A DNA stretch of 64,000 bases from Methanobacteriota archaeon. Lineage in GTDB: Archaea > Thermoplasmatota > Poseidoniia > Poseidoniales > Poseidoniaceae. Made by a program: the position numbers and the translations under genes. This document shows, piece after piece, positions 49,928-60,097 of the stretch; position 1 is the stretch's first letter; the number at the start of each line of letters is the position of its first letter. The stretch spans positions 1-64,000 of the forward strand of contig JABJMO010000027.1 in assembly GCA_018659375.1 (NCBI GenBank), given 5' to 3'. The notes under the pieces were generated by a model that saw only the letters and a list, made by a program, of their open reading frames with translations, did no database searches and was not told the origin of the DNA.

Positions 49928-51180
49928 AATAATTCTGCAACACGCTCTGCTTCATCAACAACGTGAGTAATAGAAACCCCACTGACTGCCCAACCAACCA
50001 TAGTAAAATCAGGCGACATAACAGAAGTTTTTGACATATATCCTGGTTTGTAACGAGGTATTTGTCGCTCACCTATCTTGGTAAACAAGACAGGCTTTTC
50101 AGCTAGTAATTCCTCAGCACAGGCAAGCACCGATGAATCGTCCTTATCCCATCGACTATGTGGCACCATCAATCTAAACAAACGATATCCAGCAGGGCTA
50201 CGCTTCGATTGATGAATATCACTCTCATGTAAAATCCCACTTATTGGTAGTGATTTATTGGGGATTAGTGTGCCGTAGCCTAGTTTCACATCAGAGACTT
50301 GTTGGCTCTCATAACCTATGGCAAAAATAGACAATTCGGTGCTCTCAAAGTCTTCTTGCAAACCTGGTGCTGACCAAATAACCGAACTAATTGGAACATT
50401 ATTTTCGGCAGCTACCGACTTAGGAGATTGAGCATTATAATTGAGCATTATTTCTACATTAGGCATGCTTTGAAGACGTTCAATAAGGCCTTTCGTCAAT
50501 GTTATCATACCGCCTTCTAGCGAGGCGATTGTCCCTTTTTTGGGAGTGAATAGTGGGTATGACTTGGCAACTAGTGAGGCAAGTTTTGACTTTTTAATCG
50601 GAGGATTATCGCCAAATTTTGTCGCAGAGGGCATCAAAAAATCCGCATCAACATTTGATGCGGTATCATTGACAATACCCAAGGTTAACGCATCAGCAAT
50701 CTGCTTATTGGGTATCAAGTCAGCAACTGAATAACCACCATTTCTAACTAACTTGAGCGCTTTTCTTAGTTTGAACGGACCGATTTTCAGTAACGAAAAA
50801 ATGGATAACTTGTGCGGTTTATTACCTAGCAGAATCCATCTAGATTTGGCTTTTGGATTTGAGGTTTGAAATTTACTAGATAGTTGTAAATCATCAATTA
50901 ATCGCCAAAATGCTGGATGGGGGCGAGTCGCATTAACCGCTAGGTCACAAATCCACTCCTCCTCTTGCCATGTTCCAATTACTCCACCAAGTTCAGCTGA
51001 TTTTTCAACTAATAAAATTGGCAACTCAGGGCGTTTTTCTGCGATACGCAACGCACAACAAAGGCCCGATAAACCACCACCAACAATTACCAATTTCTCG
51101 GCTTTGGGCAAATCTGAATTCGCTAGTAGGGGGCGTCGCATTTCATCGCCATGACGAATCCAGTTTTGCAAACCTGCCAT
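49924..51180 (-). CDS. hemY: Protoporphyrinogen oxidase (FAD-dependent, HemY-type)
   Basis: LVIVGGGLSGLCCALRIAEKRPELPILLVEKSAELGGVIGTW; C-terminal GVSITHVVDEAERVA; heme operon context. Confidence 0.85.
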   Translation of the reverse strand: MAGLQNWIRHGDEMRRPLLANSDLPKAEKLVIVGGGLSGLCCALRIAEKRPELPILLVEKSAELGGVIGTWQEEEWICDLAVNATRPHPAFWRLIDDLQLSSKFQTSNPKAKSRWILLGNKPHKLSIFSLLKIGPFKLRKALKLVRNGGYSVADLIPNKQIADALTLGIVNDTASNVDADFLMPSATKFGDNPPIKKSKLASLVAKSYPLFTPKKGTIASLEGGMITLTKGLIERLQSMPNVEIMLNYNAQSPKSVAAENNVPISSVIWSAPGLQEDFESTELSIFAIGYESQQVSDVKLGYGTLIPNKSLPISGILHESDIHQSKRSPAGYRLFRLMVPHSRWDKDDSSVLACAEELLAEKPVLFTKIGERQIPRYKPGYMSKTSVMSPDFTMVGWAVSGVSITHVVDEAERVAELF

Positions 51181-51194
51181 GATAACATCTCATT

Positions 51195-52112
51195 TTACTG
51201 GCCTAACCAATCCTTGGGAGTACGCAAGTATTGCAATAATCTATCCTCTTCACTACCCTCTTCAACTTCGTGACAATATTCCCATCTCGCTGTTAGTGGC
51301 AGGGACATCAAAATGCTCTCAATCCTGCCATTAGTGGTCAAACCAAATGTAGTTCCACGATCATATACTAGGTTAAATTCAACATATCTACCTCGGCGAA
51401 TCTGCTGCCATTGTTTGTGTTCTTCGCGATATGGTAAATCCTTACGGCGCGTCAATATTGGAATATATGATTCTAGGAATGATTCTGCACAATCGGTAAC
51501 AAAGTCAAAACAGTCTTCTCTGCTAGCTTTATTGATGTCATCAAAAAATAAACCACCAAGACCTCTTCTTTCTCCACGATGCTTGATATGAAAATAATCA
51601 TCACACCATTGCTTGAAATGGTCATAATCTGCAACATCATGACGGTCGCAAGAATCTTTGAGTATTTGGTGAAAGTGAATTGCATCTTCTTCAAACAAAT
51701 AACTTGGAGTCAAATCCGCTCCCCCACCAAACCACCAGCTACCTGGCTTATTGCCATCTCCCCGCTCAAAGTATCGATAATTGGCATGAACTGTTGGCGC
51801 CATTGGGTTTAATGGATGCAACACTAGGCTTATTCCTGTAGCAAAAAAGTCCAAATCAGCGCCTTTTAATTCATGACCGCCGCCCATACTTTTAGCCGCT
51901 TGAGGGCTTAACGTACCGTGCACAATACTGACATTGACACCTGCCTTCTCAAACACTTTACCGCCTGAGAAAACTCGGCTTCTTCCACCACCGCCTTCTT
52001 CTCTAGTCCACTCATCTTCGCGGTAATCAACGCCGTCAATTTCTCTTAACACCAAGCAAATCTCGTCTTGTATGCGATGTACCATTTCGGCCATTTTCTG
52101 ACGCATGCTCAT
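51195..52112 (-). CDS. hemF: Oxygen-dependent coproporphyrinogen III oxidase
   Basis: [69 protein letters not shown]. Confidence 0.97.
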   Translation of the reverse strand: MSMRQKMAEMVHRIQDEICLVLREIDGVDYREDEWTREEGGGGRSRVFSGGKVFEKAGVNVSIVHGTLSPQAAKSMGGGHELKGADLDFFATGISLVLHPLNPMAPTVHANYRYFERGDGNKPGSWWFGGGADLTPSYLFEEDAIHFHQILKDSCDRHDVADYDHFKQWCDDYFHIKHRGERRGLGGLFFDDINKASREDCFDFVTDCAESFLESYIPILTRRKDLPYREEHKQWQQIRRGRYVEFNLVYDRGTTFGLTTNGRIESILMSLPLTARWEYCHEVEEGSEEDRLLQYLRTPKDWLGQ

Positions 52113-53149
52113 TCACCTGCAATTTCTCTAAGTACAGTTTCAACGCATTCGATTCTTGCCGAAGGGGCAAAGCCATGTCCAAGGTTGAAGATATGTCCGG
52201 GCTTATCACCGGCGGCTTTGAGGACTTCTCTAGTGGCTTGTTTAGCCATCTGTGTGGAGCCATGTAAAAGCGAAGGGTCTAGATTTCCTTGGAAGGCAAA
52301 TTTGTCGCCAAATTGCTGTCTATTATCTGCTAAATTATCGCGCCAATCAAGAGAGATGGCATTTATGTCATATTCTCTAATTGCTGAATGGAGATGTCCT
52401 GAGCCTTTAGCATAATGAATTAGGGGGATATCGTTACCAACTTTCTCTCTAAACACTTCAATCGTTCTAGCAGTAGCAGGCATGGCAAATTTACGATATG
52501 TCTCTGGCGATAATAGCCCTGCCCAGGTGTCGAATAATTGAACTCCATCTGCTCCACCATGGATTACTTGGTCAGCTAGTAAATCACCGACAATTTCGCC
52601 CATCTTAAGCAGCATATTGGAGGCTTGTTCTGGATTTGAATAGACCTTGGCACGGGCATTATGGAAATCTTTGTCGCCAGTACCACCAGATAGCAGGTAC
52701 ATACAAATCGTCCAAGGGCAGCCAACAAATCCTAGCCTAGCGATTGAATCGCCAACTTCTTCGCCCACTGCTTTGAGGCCATCAGCAGCCCAAGGTGCGT
52801 GCTTTCTAGCGCTAAAATCCGTCCAGTCATCAACATCAGCAAGAGAAAAATCACTGATTCTTATTCCGCCACCATACTCGACATCATAGCCAAGACTTGG
52901 TAGTGGTGTGAGAATATCACTGAAAATAATCGCCGCGTCGATTTGTGGATACCTTTCGAGTGGCTGTAAAGTTATTTGAGTACATAGATCAATATCCATG
53001 CAACGTTCCCAAAAATTATGTTCTGCAGCTATTTTACGATATTCGGGCAGATGTCTACCGGCTTGTCGCATAAACCATACTGGAGTTCTATCTACAGGTT
53101 GCAGGTTTAGTGCCGAAACTATTCGCTCCTTGCCATTCATCCCTACCAC
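52109..53149 (-). CDS. hemE: Uroporphyrinogen decarboxylase
   Basis: [50 protein letters not shown]. Confidence 0.97.
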   Translation of the reverse strand: MVGMNGKERIVSALNLQPVDRTPVWFMRQAGRHLPEYRKIAAEHNFWERCMDIDLCTQITLQPLERYPQIDAAIIFSDILTPLPSLGYDVEYGGGIRISDFSLADVDDWTDFSARKHAPWAADGLKAVGEEVGDSIARLGFVGCPWTICMYLLSGGTGDKDFHNARAKVYSNPEQASNMLLKMGEIVGDLLADQVIHGGADGVQLFDTWAGLLSPETYRKFAMPATARTIEVFREKVGNDIPLIHYAKGSGHLHSAIREYDINAISLDWRDNLADNRQQFGDKFAFQGNLDPSLLHGSTQMAKQATREVLKAAGDKPGHIFNLGHGFAPSARIECVETVLREIAGE

Positions 53150-54432
53150 TCCAAGACTTCCAATACTTCGTCCAAGGCTTGGGCCATACCAAGAATGTGT
53201 TGTTCCTCATGAACCGTTGCAATAAAACCGATTTCGTAGGCTGATGGGGCTAACATGTAGCCTTTTTCTAACAGCCCTTTGTGAACATCAGAGTACAATG
53301 CTCCAGCAGTTGATGGTATCAGGTCGGCTCTTGCGGGAGGTTGACTTGACCCTGGTGAAAACCAAAACAAACTCCCTCGCCTAACAAGGCGCATTGGGTG
53401 GCCATGTTTAGCCAAAATAGGTTCTACGGCATTTTGTAAAACTTGGCCCAATGATTCTAATCGGTCATATGCCGCCTCGTCGAGTAAATCTAGCGTCATT
53501 ATCCCTGCCGCCATGGCTAATGGATTACCAGAGAGTGTACCGGCTTGGTAAACTGGACCAAGTGGCGAGAGTCGTTCCATAACCTCACTTCGAGCACCAT
53601 AGGCACCAACCGGTAGCCCGCCGCCTATTACCTTACCAAGCGATGTGATATCTGGAGTAATTCCTGACAGGTCTCCATAACTACCATCTTTGAATCTAAA
53701 GCCACTAATGACTTCATCAAATATTAACAAAGCACCATACTCATCACATAGCGACCTCAACTTTGCCAAGTACTCATGGCGTTGAACCAGTAAGCCATTG
53801 TTAGCAGGCAAAGGCTCAATTACTACTGCAGCAATATCTTCTCCATGTTCTTGGAATAGAAATTCTACTGCATCTTCGTCATCAAGTGGTGCCACTAGTG
53901 TAGTGGCAACTGTATCTTTTGGAATACCCGGGCTGCTGGCAATACCAAAGGTAGCAAGTCCACTACCAGAACTAACCATTAGTGAATCTACATGGCCGTG
54001 GTAGCAGCCTTCGAATTTAATCAATAAGTCTCTACCAGTATAGCCTCTAGCGAGCCTAACCGCACTCATTACTGCTTCAGTCCCTGAAGAGACAAATCTG
54101 ACTTTGTCCATGTATGGGAATCGTTGCTTTACTCGCTTAGCCAATTCTATTTCACCGACGTGAGGAGCACCAAAAGAGGTACCATTCTGCATCTTTTGAT
54201 AGACCATTTCAATTATCTTCGGATGTGAATGACCGTGAACTAGTGGACCCCAAGACTGGACGAAGTCAACTAATTCATTACCATCAACATCTGTGACTAT
54301 GGCGCCAGAGGCTTTTTCAAAATATATCGGGTTTCCATGCACCGATTTGAAGGCCCTAACTGGTGAATTAACCCCTCCTACCAAGTGGTTTAATGCCTCC
54401 TTGTGCAAGGTATCAGAGTTGGTTCTTTGCAT
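53143..54432 (-). CDS. hemL: Glutamate-1-semialdehyde 2,1-aminomutase
   Basis: GGVNSPVRAFKSVHGNPIYFEKASGA; VRFVSSGTEAVMSAVRLARGYTGRD; LIFDEVISGFRF; SLGKVIGGGLPVGAYG. Confidence 0.97.
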   Translation of the reverse strand: MQRTNSDTLHKEALNHLVGGVNSPVRAFKSVHGNPIYFEKASGAIVTDVDGNELVDFVQSWGPLVHGHSHPKIIEMVYQKMQNGTSFGAPHVGEIELAKRVKQRFPYMDKVRFVSSGTEAVMSAVRLARGYTGRDLLIKFEGCYHGHVDSLMVSSGSGLATFGIASSPGIPKDTVATTLVAPLDDEDAVEFLFQEHGEDIAAVVIEPLPANNGLLVQRHEYLAKLRSLCDEYGALLIFDEVISGFRFKDGSYGDLSGITPDITSLGKVIGGGLPVGAYGARSEVMERLSPLGPVYQAGTLSGNPLAMAAGIMTLDLLDEAAYDRLESLGQVLQNAVEPILAKHGHPMRLVRRGSLFWFSPGSSQPPARADLIPSTAGALYSDVHKGLLEKGYMLAPSAYEIGFIATVHEEQHILGMAQALDEVLEVLEW

Positions 54433-54441
54433 TGATTCACC

Positions 54442-55416
54442 TCAATTGAGCCAGTTTCCAGCCACAGCCTCGCGGGTGTGGTAACTAACTATCACGTCAG
54501 CCCCGGCCCTTTTGAAGGAGTGGAATATCTCACGAACCATTTTTGCCCTAGACTGTTCATCTGGAGTTGCGGCCATTACCATCGAATATTCACCGCTGAC
54601 GTTGTACACAGCAACAGGTCTAGCAACAGCATCAGAAACTTGACGAACTACATCAAGATAAGTTAGTGCTGGTTTTACCATGATTATATCTGCCCCTTCT
54701 GCTTCATCACTAACTGCTTCAAGAATCGCCTCGTCATATCCAGAACGGATATCCATCTGATGACTTCCTCGGTCACCAAATGATGGTGCAGAAGATGCTG
54801 CATCTCTAAACGGGCCGTAAAATGAGGAAGCATATTTTACTGAATAAGATAAAATCCCTGTATTTGCCAAACCAGCTGATTCAAGAGTTGTTCGAATTGC
54901 TTTGACTCTACCATCCATCATATCAGATGCTGAAACATAATCTGCGCCAGCCTCAGCATGCGATTGAGCAATCTTGCATAACTCTGGAATAGTTAGATCG
55001 TTGTCAATTTCATGATTGTGGACAATACCGCAGTGACCGTGGTCTGTAGCAGTACATAGGCAAACATCTGTCATCAAAACAATATCTTTGCCGTACTTAG
55101 ATTTTAACTGTTTAACCGCTTGCTGCAGAGGCATATCTTGACTAGAAGCCTTTGAGGCGGTAGAATCCTTGTCGTGAGAATCAACTACTGGAAATAGCAT
55201 GTGAGCAGTAATTCCCATAGCCATATCATTAGCGATAGTCGATAGTAATACATCAACTGATTGTCGATTGATACCGGGCATACTGGAAATTTCTTGGTCA
55301 ACACCGCTTCCAGCAACAACAAAATGTGGTTGAACTAAACAAGAAATAATGCTACGTCCAAAGTTTAAATCACGCCTTGCTGGTGTCCACCGATTAATTC
55401 TTGGTCTGATATTCAT
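54442..55416 (-). CDS. hemB: Delta-aminolevulinic acid dehydratase (zinc-type Cys motif)
   Basis: LMTDVCLCTATDHGHCGIVHN; IIMVKPALTYLDVVRQV; YNVSGEYSMV. Confidence 0.97.
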   Translation of the reverse strand: MNIRPRINRWTPARRDLNFGRSIISCLVQPHFVVAGSGVDQEISSMPGINRQSVDVLLSTIANDMAMGITAHMLFPVVDSHDKDSTASKASSQDMPLQQAVKQLKSKYGKDIVLMTDVCLCTATDHGHCGIVHNHEIDNDLTIPELCKIAQSHAEAGADYVSASDMMDGRVKAIRTTLESAGLANTGILSYSVKYASSFYGPFRDAASSAPSFGDRGSHQMDIRSGYDEAILEAVSDEAEGADIIMVKPALTYLDVVRQVSDAVARPVAVYNVSGEYSMVMAATPDEQSRAKMVREIFHSFKRAGADVIVSYHTREAVAGNWLN

Positions 55417-57108
55417 TTATTCACCCCTTGCTGAGTTCCACCATTTAGCAACAAATTCGGCGGTTGGACCCTGTAAAACTTCGACTTTGGAGTTCGCGAA
55501 ATCTTGCAGTGATTCTATCTCCTCTTGTGATGCTTTGCCCATACACAGTATATTTTTAGGTATGGGTAGGTCATTTTCGACCCAAGCACGGGCAGAAGAT
55601 GGAGAAGATAGTAGCAATACATCATTATCAGCAACTGGCATCTTGTCGACTTGCTTAGCTTGATTCTCATAGCCAACCCATGTTTTGACATTGAAACCTA
55701 ATTCCGCTAGGCCGTCAACAAAAGTTGTCGAGCCGACATTGGAACGTGGTATCATTAGAGTTATGTTGCGCTCAATTTTATGCTTGATAAACTCGGTAAG
55801 TTCGACTGAATCTCTCGATTTAGCACAAATTGATACCGTGACACCACGCATGAAACATGCTCTTGCTGTCCCTTCACCAATTGCTAGCCATTGAATACGA
55901 TTCAAATCATCGTTTGTTTTGGCTACTTCAATAGCACACTTAGCGGCAAATGGTGAGGTCAATACCAGATAAGGCCATTGCGACCGAGAGACGGAATTAT
56001 CAATAAATTCACTTGGCCAATTATCAGCTTTAGGAATTAATTCGATTACCGGCTGATTCACGACGTTAATTCCGTCATTTTGTAGGATTCTTGCTAATCG
56101 ATTTGAATTTAATGTTGAAATTAACTTCGGGCCATTGTCAACTTGTCGAGTTGTACTAATCTGGGTATTAGGTAAATTGATTTCCAGTTTGCTCAATGGT
56201 CCGTGGTATTTCATGCTGTCAAATTTCAAACCTTGGCAAAATACTTCACGCCAGTTTTGCGGAGAAACTTGTACTGAAACGTTATCGCCATCAACCTTAA
56301 TCCCAGCCGGATATTGACAACCGCCACCTACCGAGGTCAATATTTCACGCTCTTTACTTACATCGTCTGCAGTTTTTTGGTGATTTAATGCTGTTCTCAA
56401 ATGGTTGAGCAGATCTACATCTGAGGCTCGGCAGTGGACGGAAATAGCACCTTGACCTGGTGCAGTAGGCCACTGCTCGTCGCTAATTCTCACTGCACTA
56501 AATTCTAGAATCCAATCCTCTAAAGCGCCGATTTCATGTAATCGCAAAAGGCCAATCTCTGCCAAAACTATCGCATCCACTCTGCCTTGGCGTAGTCTCT
56601 TCAACCTTGTTTCAACCTGTCCTCTTACAGCTATTGGGATGACATCTGGACGTTGTGATAGAATGAATGATTGTCTTCTTCCTGAAACCGTACCAACTGT
56701 TCCTGATTTAGGAATAACTGCTAGTGCTTCAAGTAATGACGAAGTGTGACTTGTTTTGAATAAATCACCTAATGAAAGGTGATCTTTTGATTTGGGGAAA
56801 ATAAGTAAATCATTGGTACAACCACGTTCAAGATAAGCCAAATTGACGATTTCATCAGAAATTTTTACTGGAACATCTTTGCTAGAGTGCACTGCAATAT
56901 CGATATTTCCAGCCATCAATTCGTTGTCTACTGCATGAATAAATTGGCCAACTGTTGATGCTAGGTCACCACCAAGAGATTTGTCTCCTTGTGAAGAAAT
57001 TCCGACAATTTTGGTTTTACAACCATTATCATGTAGTATTTGGCGGACCTTATTGGCCTGCCACATTGCAAGTGTTGAGGTTCTAGTCCCGATTTTTATT
57101 TGGGTCAA
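55417..57108 (-). CDS. hemCD: Fused hydroxymethylbilane synthase / uroporphyrinogen-III synthase
   Basis: N-term IKIGTRTSTLAMWQANKV, VHSSKDVP, SVGGGCQYPAGIKV (HemC); C-term MIPRSNVGSTTFVDGLAELGFNVKTWVGYEN.. DNDVLLLSSPSSARAWVEN (HemD). Confidence 0.92.
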   Translation of the reverse strand: MTQIKIGTRTSTLAMWQANKVRQILHDNGCKTKIVGISSQGDKSLGGDLASTVGQFIHAVDNELMAGNIDIAVHSSKDVPVKISDEIVNLAYLERGCTNDLLIFPKSKDHLSLGDLFKTSHTSSLLEALAVIPKSGTVGTVSGRRQSFILSQRPDVIPIAVRGQVETRLKRLRQGRVDAIVLAEIGLLRLHEIGALEDWILEFSAVRISDEQWPTAPGQGAISVHCRASDVDLLNHLRTALNHQKTADDVSKEREILTSVGGGCQYPAGIKVDGDNVSVQVSPQNWREVFCQGLKFDSMKYHGPLSKLEINLPNTQISTTRQVDNGPKLISTLNSNRLARILQNDGINVVNQPVIELIPKADNWPSEFIDNSVSRSQWPYLVLTSPFAAKCAIEVAKTNDDLNRIQWLAIGEGTARACFMRGVTVSICAKSRDSVELTEFIKHKIERNITLMIPRSNVGSTTFVDGLAELGFNVKTWVGYENQAKQVDKMPVADNDVLLLSSPSSARAWVENDLPIPKNILCMGKASQEEIESLQDFANSKVEVLQGPTAEFVAKWWNSARGE

Positions 57109-58493
57109 TGTGTAACCTCCGAAAGAGTTGACTTTTCATTGATGCGAATAATCGTCTCAGTCACATCACTAGCCACCCTCTTAAGAAGAGTTGGATTGAT
57201 TGGTCTATCGGTTGATAACACCATATTGCCTAATTCATCGGTTGCAAAGGGACCGTCTTGATTGCATAGCCAAGTGGCAATCTCTCGAGAAAATGCTTCA
57301 AGTTGTGCCGCAGATTCAATAGCATGTTCATACTCCACCCATTGCTTAGATAATGATTCAAGTGTCTGATACATGAATGACCTAAATTTGGCTTGGGTTC
57401 TATCAGTCAATGCTGACATGAACCGTTGTTGAATTTCGGTGATCATCAATTCACTTTTTTCTATGGTTGATGAATAATCCCACTCGACGCCCAACTTGTG
57501 GGCTATTTTAATCCAATGCACCATTCCCATTAGGTCTTGATTAGCACCAATACCCGTTGAATCAATGGATGGTGGCCAAGAGAAATCCATTATCTTGGCT
57601 GGGGCTGTTGTCGGGATTGGATTGCTTGAATTATAACTCGCTACCGTATTGCGGATTGTTGAGATTATCAGCGATGGTTGGTGGTCAAGTTCCTTCCACT
57701 GATCAAGCGTCATGATGTTTACTTTAGCCGCTGTCTCTGGGTTACGCTTTGCTGATTCATCTGGAGACCTAGAGATTACGGTGATGTCGGTTTGTCCTAA
57801 GTCTAGCAATACCTCTACTGCCTTACAGCCCATCTCGCCAAAGCCTAGCACTACTGAGATTGAATGCGGATTTTTTGACACCACTTCCTCCAAAGCTGTT
57901 GTCGCAAGGTTAAGCATTGACTCGGTTGTTTTGTTGAAACCAAATTCTCGCCTAATGACTCTGTTTGCCGAAATAACGTGATCAAAAAAGGAACCGTTGA
58001 TATCGCTGGTTAAACCATGCTTACGATGCCAGGCAACAGAGCCCCTGAATTGTGACATGACCTGTAATTCACCAATCATAAACGAATCTAATCCGCTGCA
58101 CACCTTGACTAACTGGCGCCAAACATCAATGCCAGTGAAACGATCAAATGGTGCATTGTCAAGAGATGTACTGGCTAGAACGCTGGATTCCAATTCATCA
58201 CAATCTACTCCAAACCCAACATAAACTACCCTGTTACAAGTGGATAATTCAAACAGGTCAGCTCCAAGATTATCTCGTATTTTCTTGATGAATTCTAATC
58301 GTTGTTTCTTTGAAAGACCTTCGGTTGTCAAATATTTGACATGCTCAACATTGTTGGAGTCAAGCTTCATTGAAATCATGCTCACGCTATTGATTAAACT
58401 CATTGCGTCAACTCTTTGACCATCAATTTCATGAGTCGGAGATTCGTTGAGGAAACGCGTCAAATCTATATTAGGGTGACCTAAATTAGCCAT
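57105..58493 (-). CDS. hemA: Glutamyl-tRNA reductase
   Basis: ADLFELSTCNRVVYVGFG (catalytic Cys), FDHVISANRVIRREFGFNK, VVLGFGEMGCKAVEVLLDLG. Confidence 0.94.
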   Translation of the reverse strand: MANLGHPNIDLTRFLNESPTHEIDGQRVDAMSLINSVSMISMKLDSNNVEHVKYLTTEGLSKKQRLEFIKKIRDNLGADLFELSTCNRVVYVGFGVDCDELESSVLASTSLDNAPFDRFTGIDVWRQLVKVCSGLDSFMIGELQVMSQFRGSVAWHRKHGLTSDINGSFFDHVISANRVIRREFGFNKTTESMLNLATTALEEVVSKNPHSISVVLGFGEMGCKAVEVLLDLGQTDITVISRSPDESAKRNPETAAKVNIMTLDQWKELDHQPSLIISTIRNTVASYNSSNPIPTTAPAKIMDFSWPPSIDSTGIGANQDLMGMVHWIKIAHKLGVEWDYSSTIEKSELMITEIQQRFMSALTDRTQAKFRSFMYQTLESLSKQWVEYEHAIESAAQLEAFSREIATWLCNQDGPFATDELGNMVLSTDRPINPTLLKRVASDVTETIIRINEKSTLSEVTH

Positions 58494-58590
58494 CTATCTC
58501 CCCTCCTAGACCTTGCGCGCAGTCCACCTTTATCAAGGTCGGTCTGATAGGTTCAAATGAATTCAATAACCTCACCTTTTTTTAGTTATT

Positions 58591-59160
58591 TTAAGGCTGA
58601 GATTTGTTACTATTAGTCAGCCGTTTGGTAATTTCTGAAGGCCATACAATATACTGGTAATCACGTAGGTATTTTATGAATACCCAGGCAATCAATGGCA
58701 GCATTGAGTAAGTCAAGATTTGTTCTGCATTCCAAGCCCAAGCATCAAACCATCCCTGGCTGTAACCTCCAATTGGCCACATCGGTTTGACACTCCAAAC
58801 TCCTGAATGCGAAGGTATGTCCAAAAGTAAGTGTGACAAATAACCAACACTGATTAAATTGCTGTATCCAGAACGATAGATTATGGGAGCTAAAACTAGA
58901 CCTAAGAATAAGAAACTATGACTTAAATTCCACAGCATCCACGACCAATGTTCGGTAACCCACATATTTTCATAGAAGGCTTCAGCGCTTGGAATCCACA
59001 TGAAACTATCCGTTTTCATGCCCAAATAGAGGTACAATGGTATGTTGGCTAGATCAGGGCTCATCGCCGCCAAAGCCCCTTTAGTGCGCCGGTTTTTGAT
59101 GTGCTTGGGCGCACACTCACCGATTATTGCACCAACAAGACCGTGAAACAAAAAGTCCAT
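58591..59160 (-). CDS. Membrane-bound metal-dependent hydrolase-like protein (DUF457/YdjM-type)
   Basis: MDFLFHGLVGAIIGE, LANIPLYLYLG, HSFLFLGLVLAPII, YLSHLLLDIPSHSGVW. Confidence 0.65.
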   Translation of the reverse strand: MDFLFHGLVGAIIGECAPKHIKNRRTKGALAAMSPDLANIPLYLYLGMKTDSFMWIPSAEAFYENMWVTEHWSWMLWNLSHSFLFLGLVLAPIIYRSGYSNLISVGYLSHLLLDIPSHSGVWSVKPMWPIGGYSQGWFDAWAWNAEQILTYSMLPLIAWVFIKYLRDYQYIVWPSEITKRLTNSNKSQP

Positions 59161-59338
59161 GCAGTTACCCCCTTTAACAGATAATCCCTAATCATTTCGT
59201 AAATAAACACATGCATAATTCCACATATCTATCGATTTATTGAAGCCTTGAATATTTCACAAAGTCGACACAATTCATTTTCACTTTCATCTGCGGTCAG
59301 TTATCAATCCTTTTTAGGTGAAGGCGCCAGATTAAATC

Positions 59339-60097
59339 ATGCCGATAAAATATCAACCTGCTGTGTTTGACAGGATAATTGATGAACAACAAATAGCGCC
59401 CAAAATAGGTGAGTTGTATCAATTATCAGGTAGCGGTTTTGGTGGTAAATCAATGCGGAGTTATGCTGAGGCTTGGGCTGCTATAGCACTACTTAATGGA
59501 GAATATGTCCATTGGGTTGATGGCGCATGTCGCTTTAATCCTGCACGGATAATAAAATGCTTACCGAGCAATATCCCTGAAGCTAATAATTTGCTGCATA
59601 ATTTATTTGTTGGGCGGGGTTTTACCGTCCATCAATTCTCTGCATTAATTGAGAGATTAGCTAGTGAAATAAGTATTACTAAAGCGAAACTAGTGGTCAT
59701 TGATGGACCTGTAGTGATGCACTTAGATGAACAAGTGAAAGACCGTGAAGCACGCGCATTATTGAAAAAATCCTTGAAGCATCTTGCCCATTGCGCTAGT
59801 AAATATCACATCGCAATAATTGTCATCACTTCATCAAAGCCTTACTCAAAACGACATGCTAGTCTGCTGAAAATGATTGAAAATAGTTGCCCTCAACGAT
59901 TAACCGGCAGAATTGAGGCGCGGGGTAAAACAAGTAGAATGCGCCTACTACACTACCCTAGCGGCACATCTGGATATCGAGAATTTGCAGTCGAACAAGA
60001 AACCTTACAGCAGAGTTTCAGTAGAATTTTTCATCAACAAATAATGTTGCAGCATGGCTCTAATGAAGAGATAGAATCGCTCATTGAGTTGTCATAA
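59339..60097 (+). CDS. RecA/RadB-superfamily ATPase
   Basis: Walker A LSGSGFGGKSM (GxxxxGKS), Walker B AKLVVIDGP; next to PolB2-like gene. Confidence 0.72.
   Translation: MPIKYQPAVFDRIIDEQQIAPKIGELYQLSGSGFGGKSMRSYAEAWAAIALLNGEYVHWVDGACRFNPARIIKCLPSNIPEANNLLHNLFVGRGFTVHQFSALIERLASEISITKAKLVVIDGPVVMHLDEQVKDREARALLKKSLKHLAHCASKYHIAIIVITSSKPYSKRHASLLKMIENSCPQRLTGRIEARGKTSRMRLLHYPSGTSGYREFAVEQETLQQSFSRIFHQQIMLQHGSNEEIESLIELS

Noticed and set aside
58494-59338. tRNA or ncRNA in the gaps around the DUF457-like gene
   Set aside because: No cloverleaf or conserved RNA signature found by eye; would need tRNAscan-SE/Infernal
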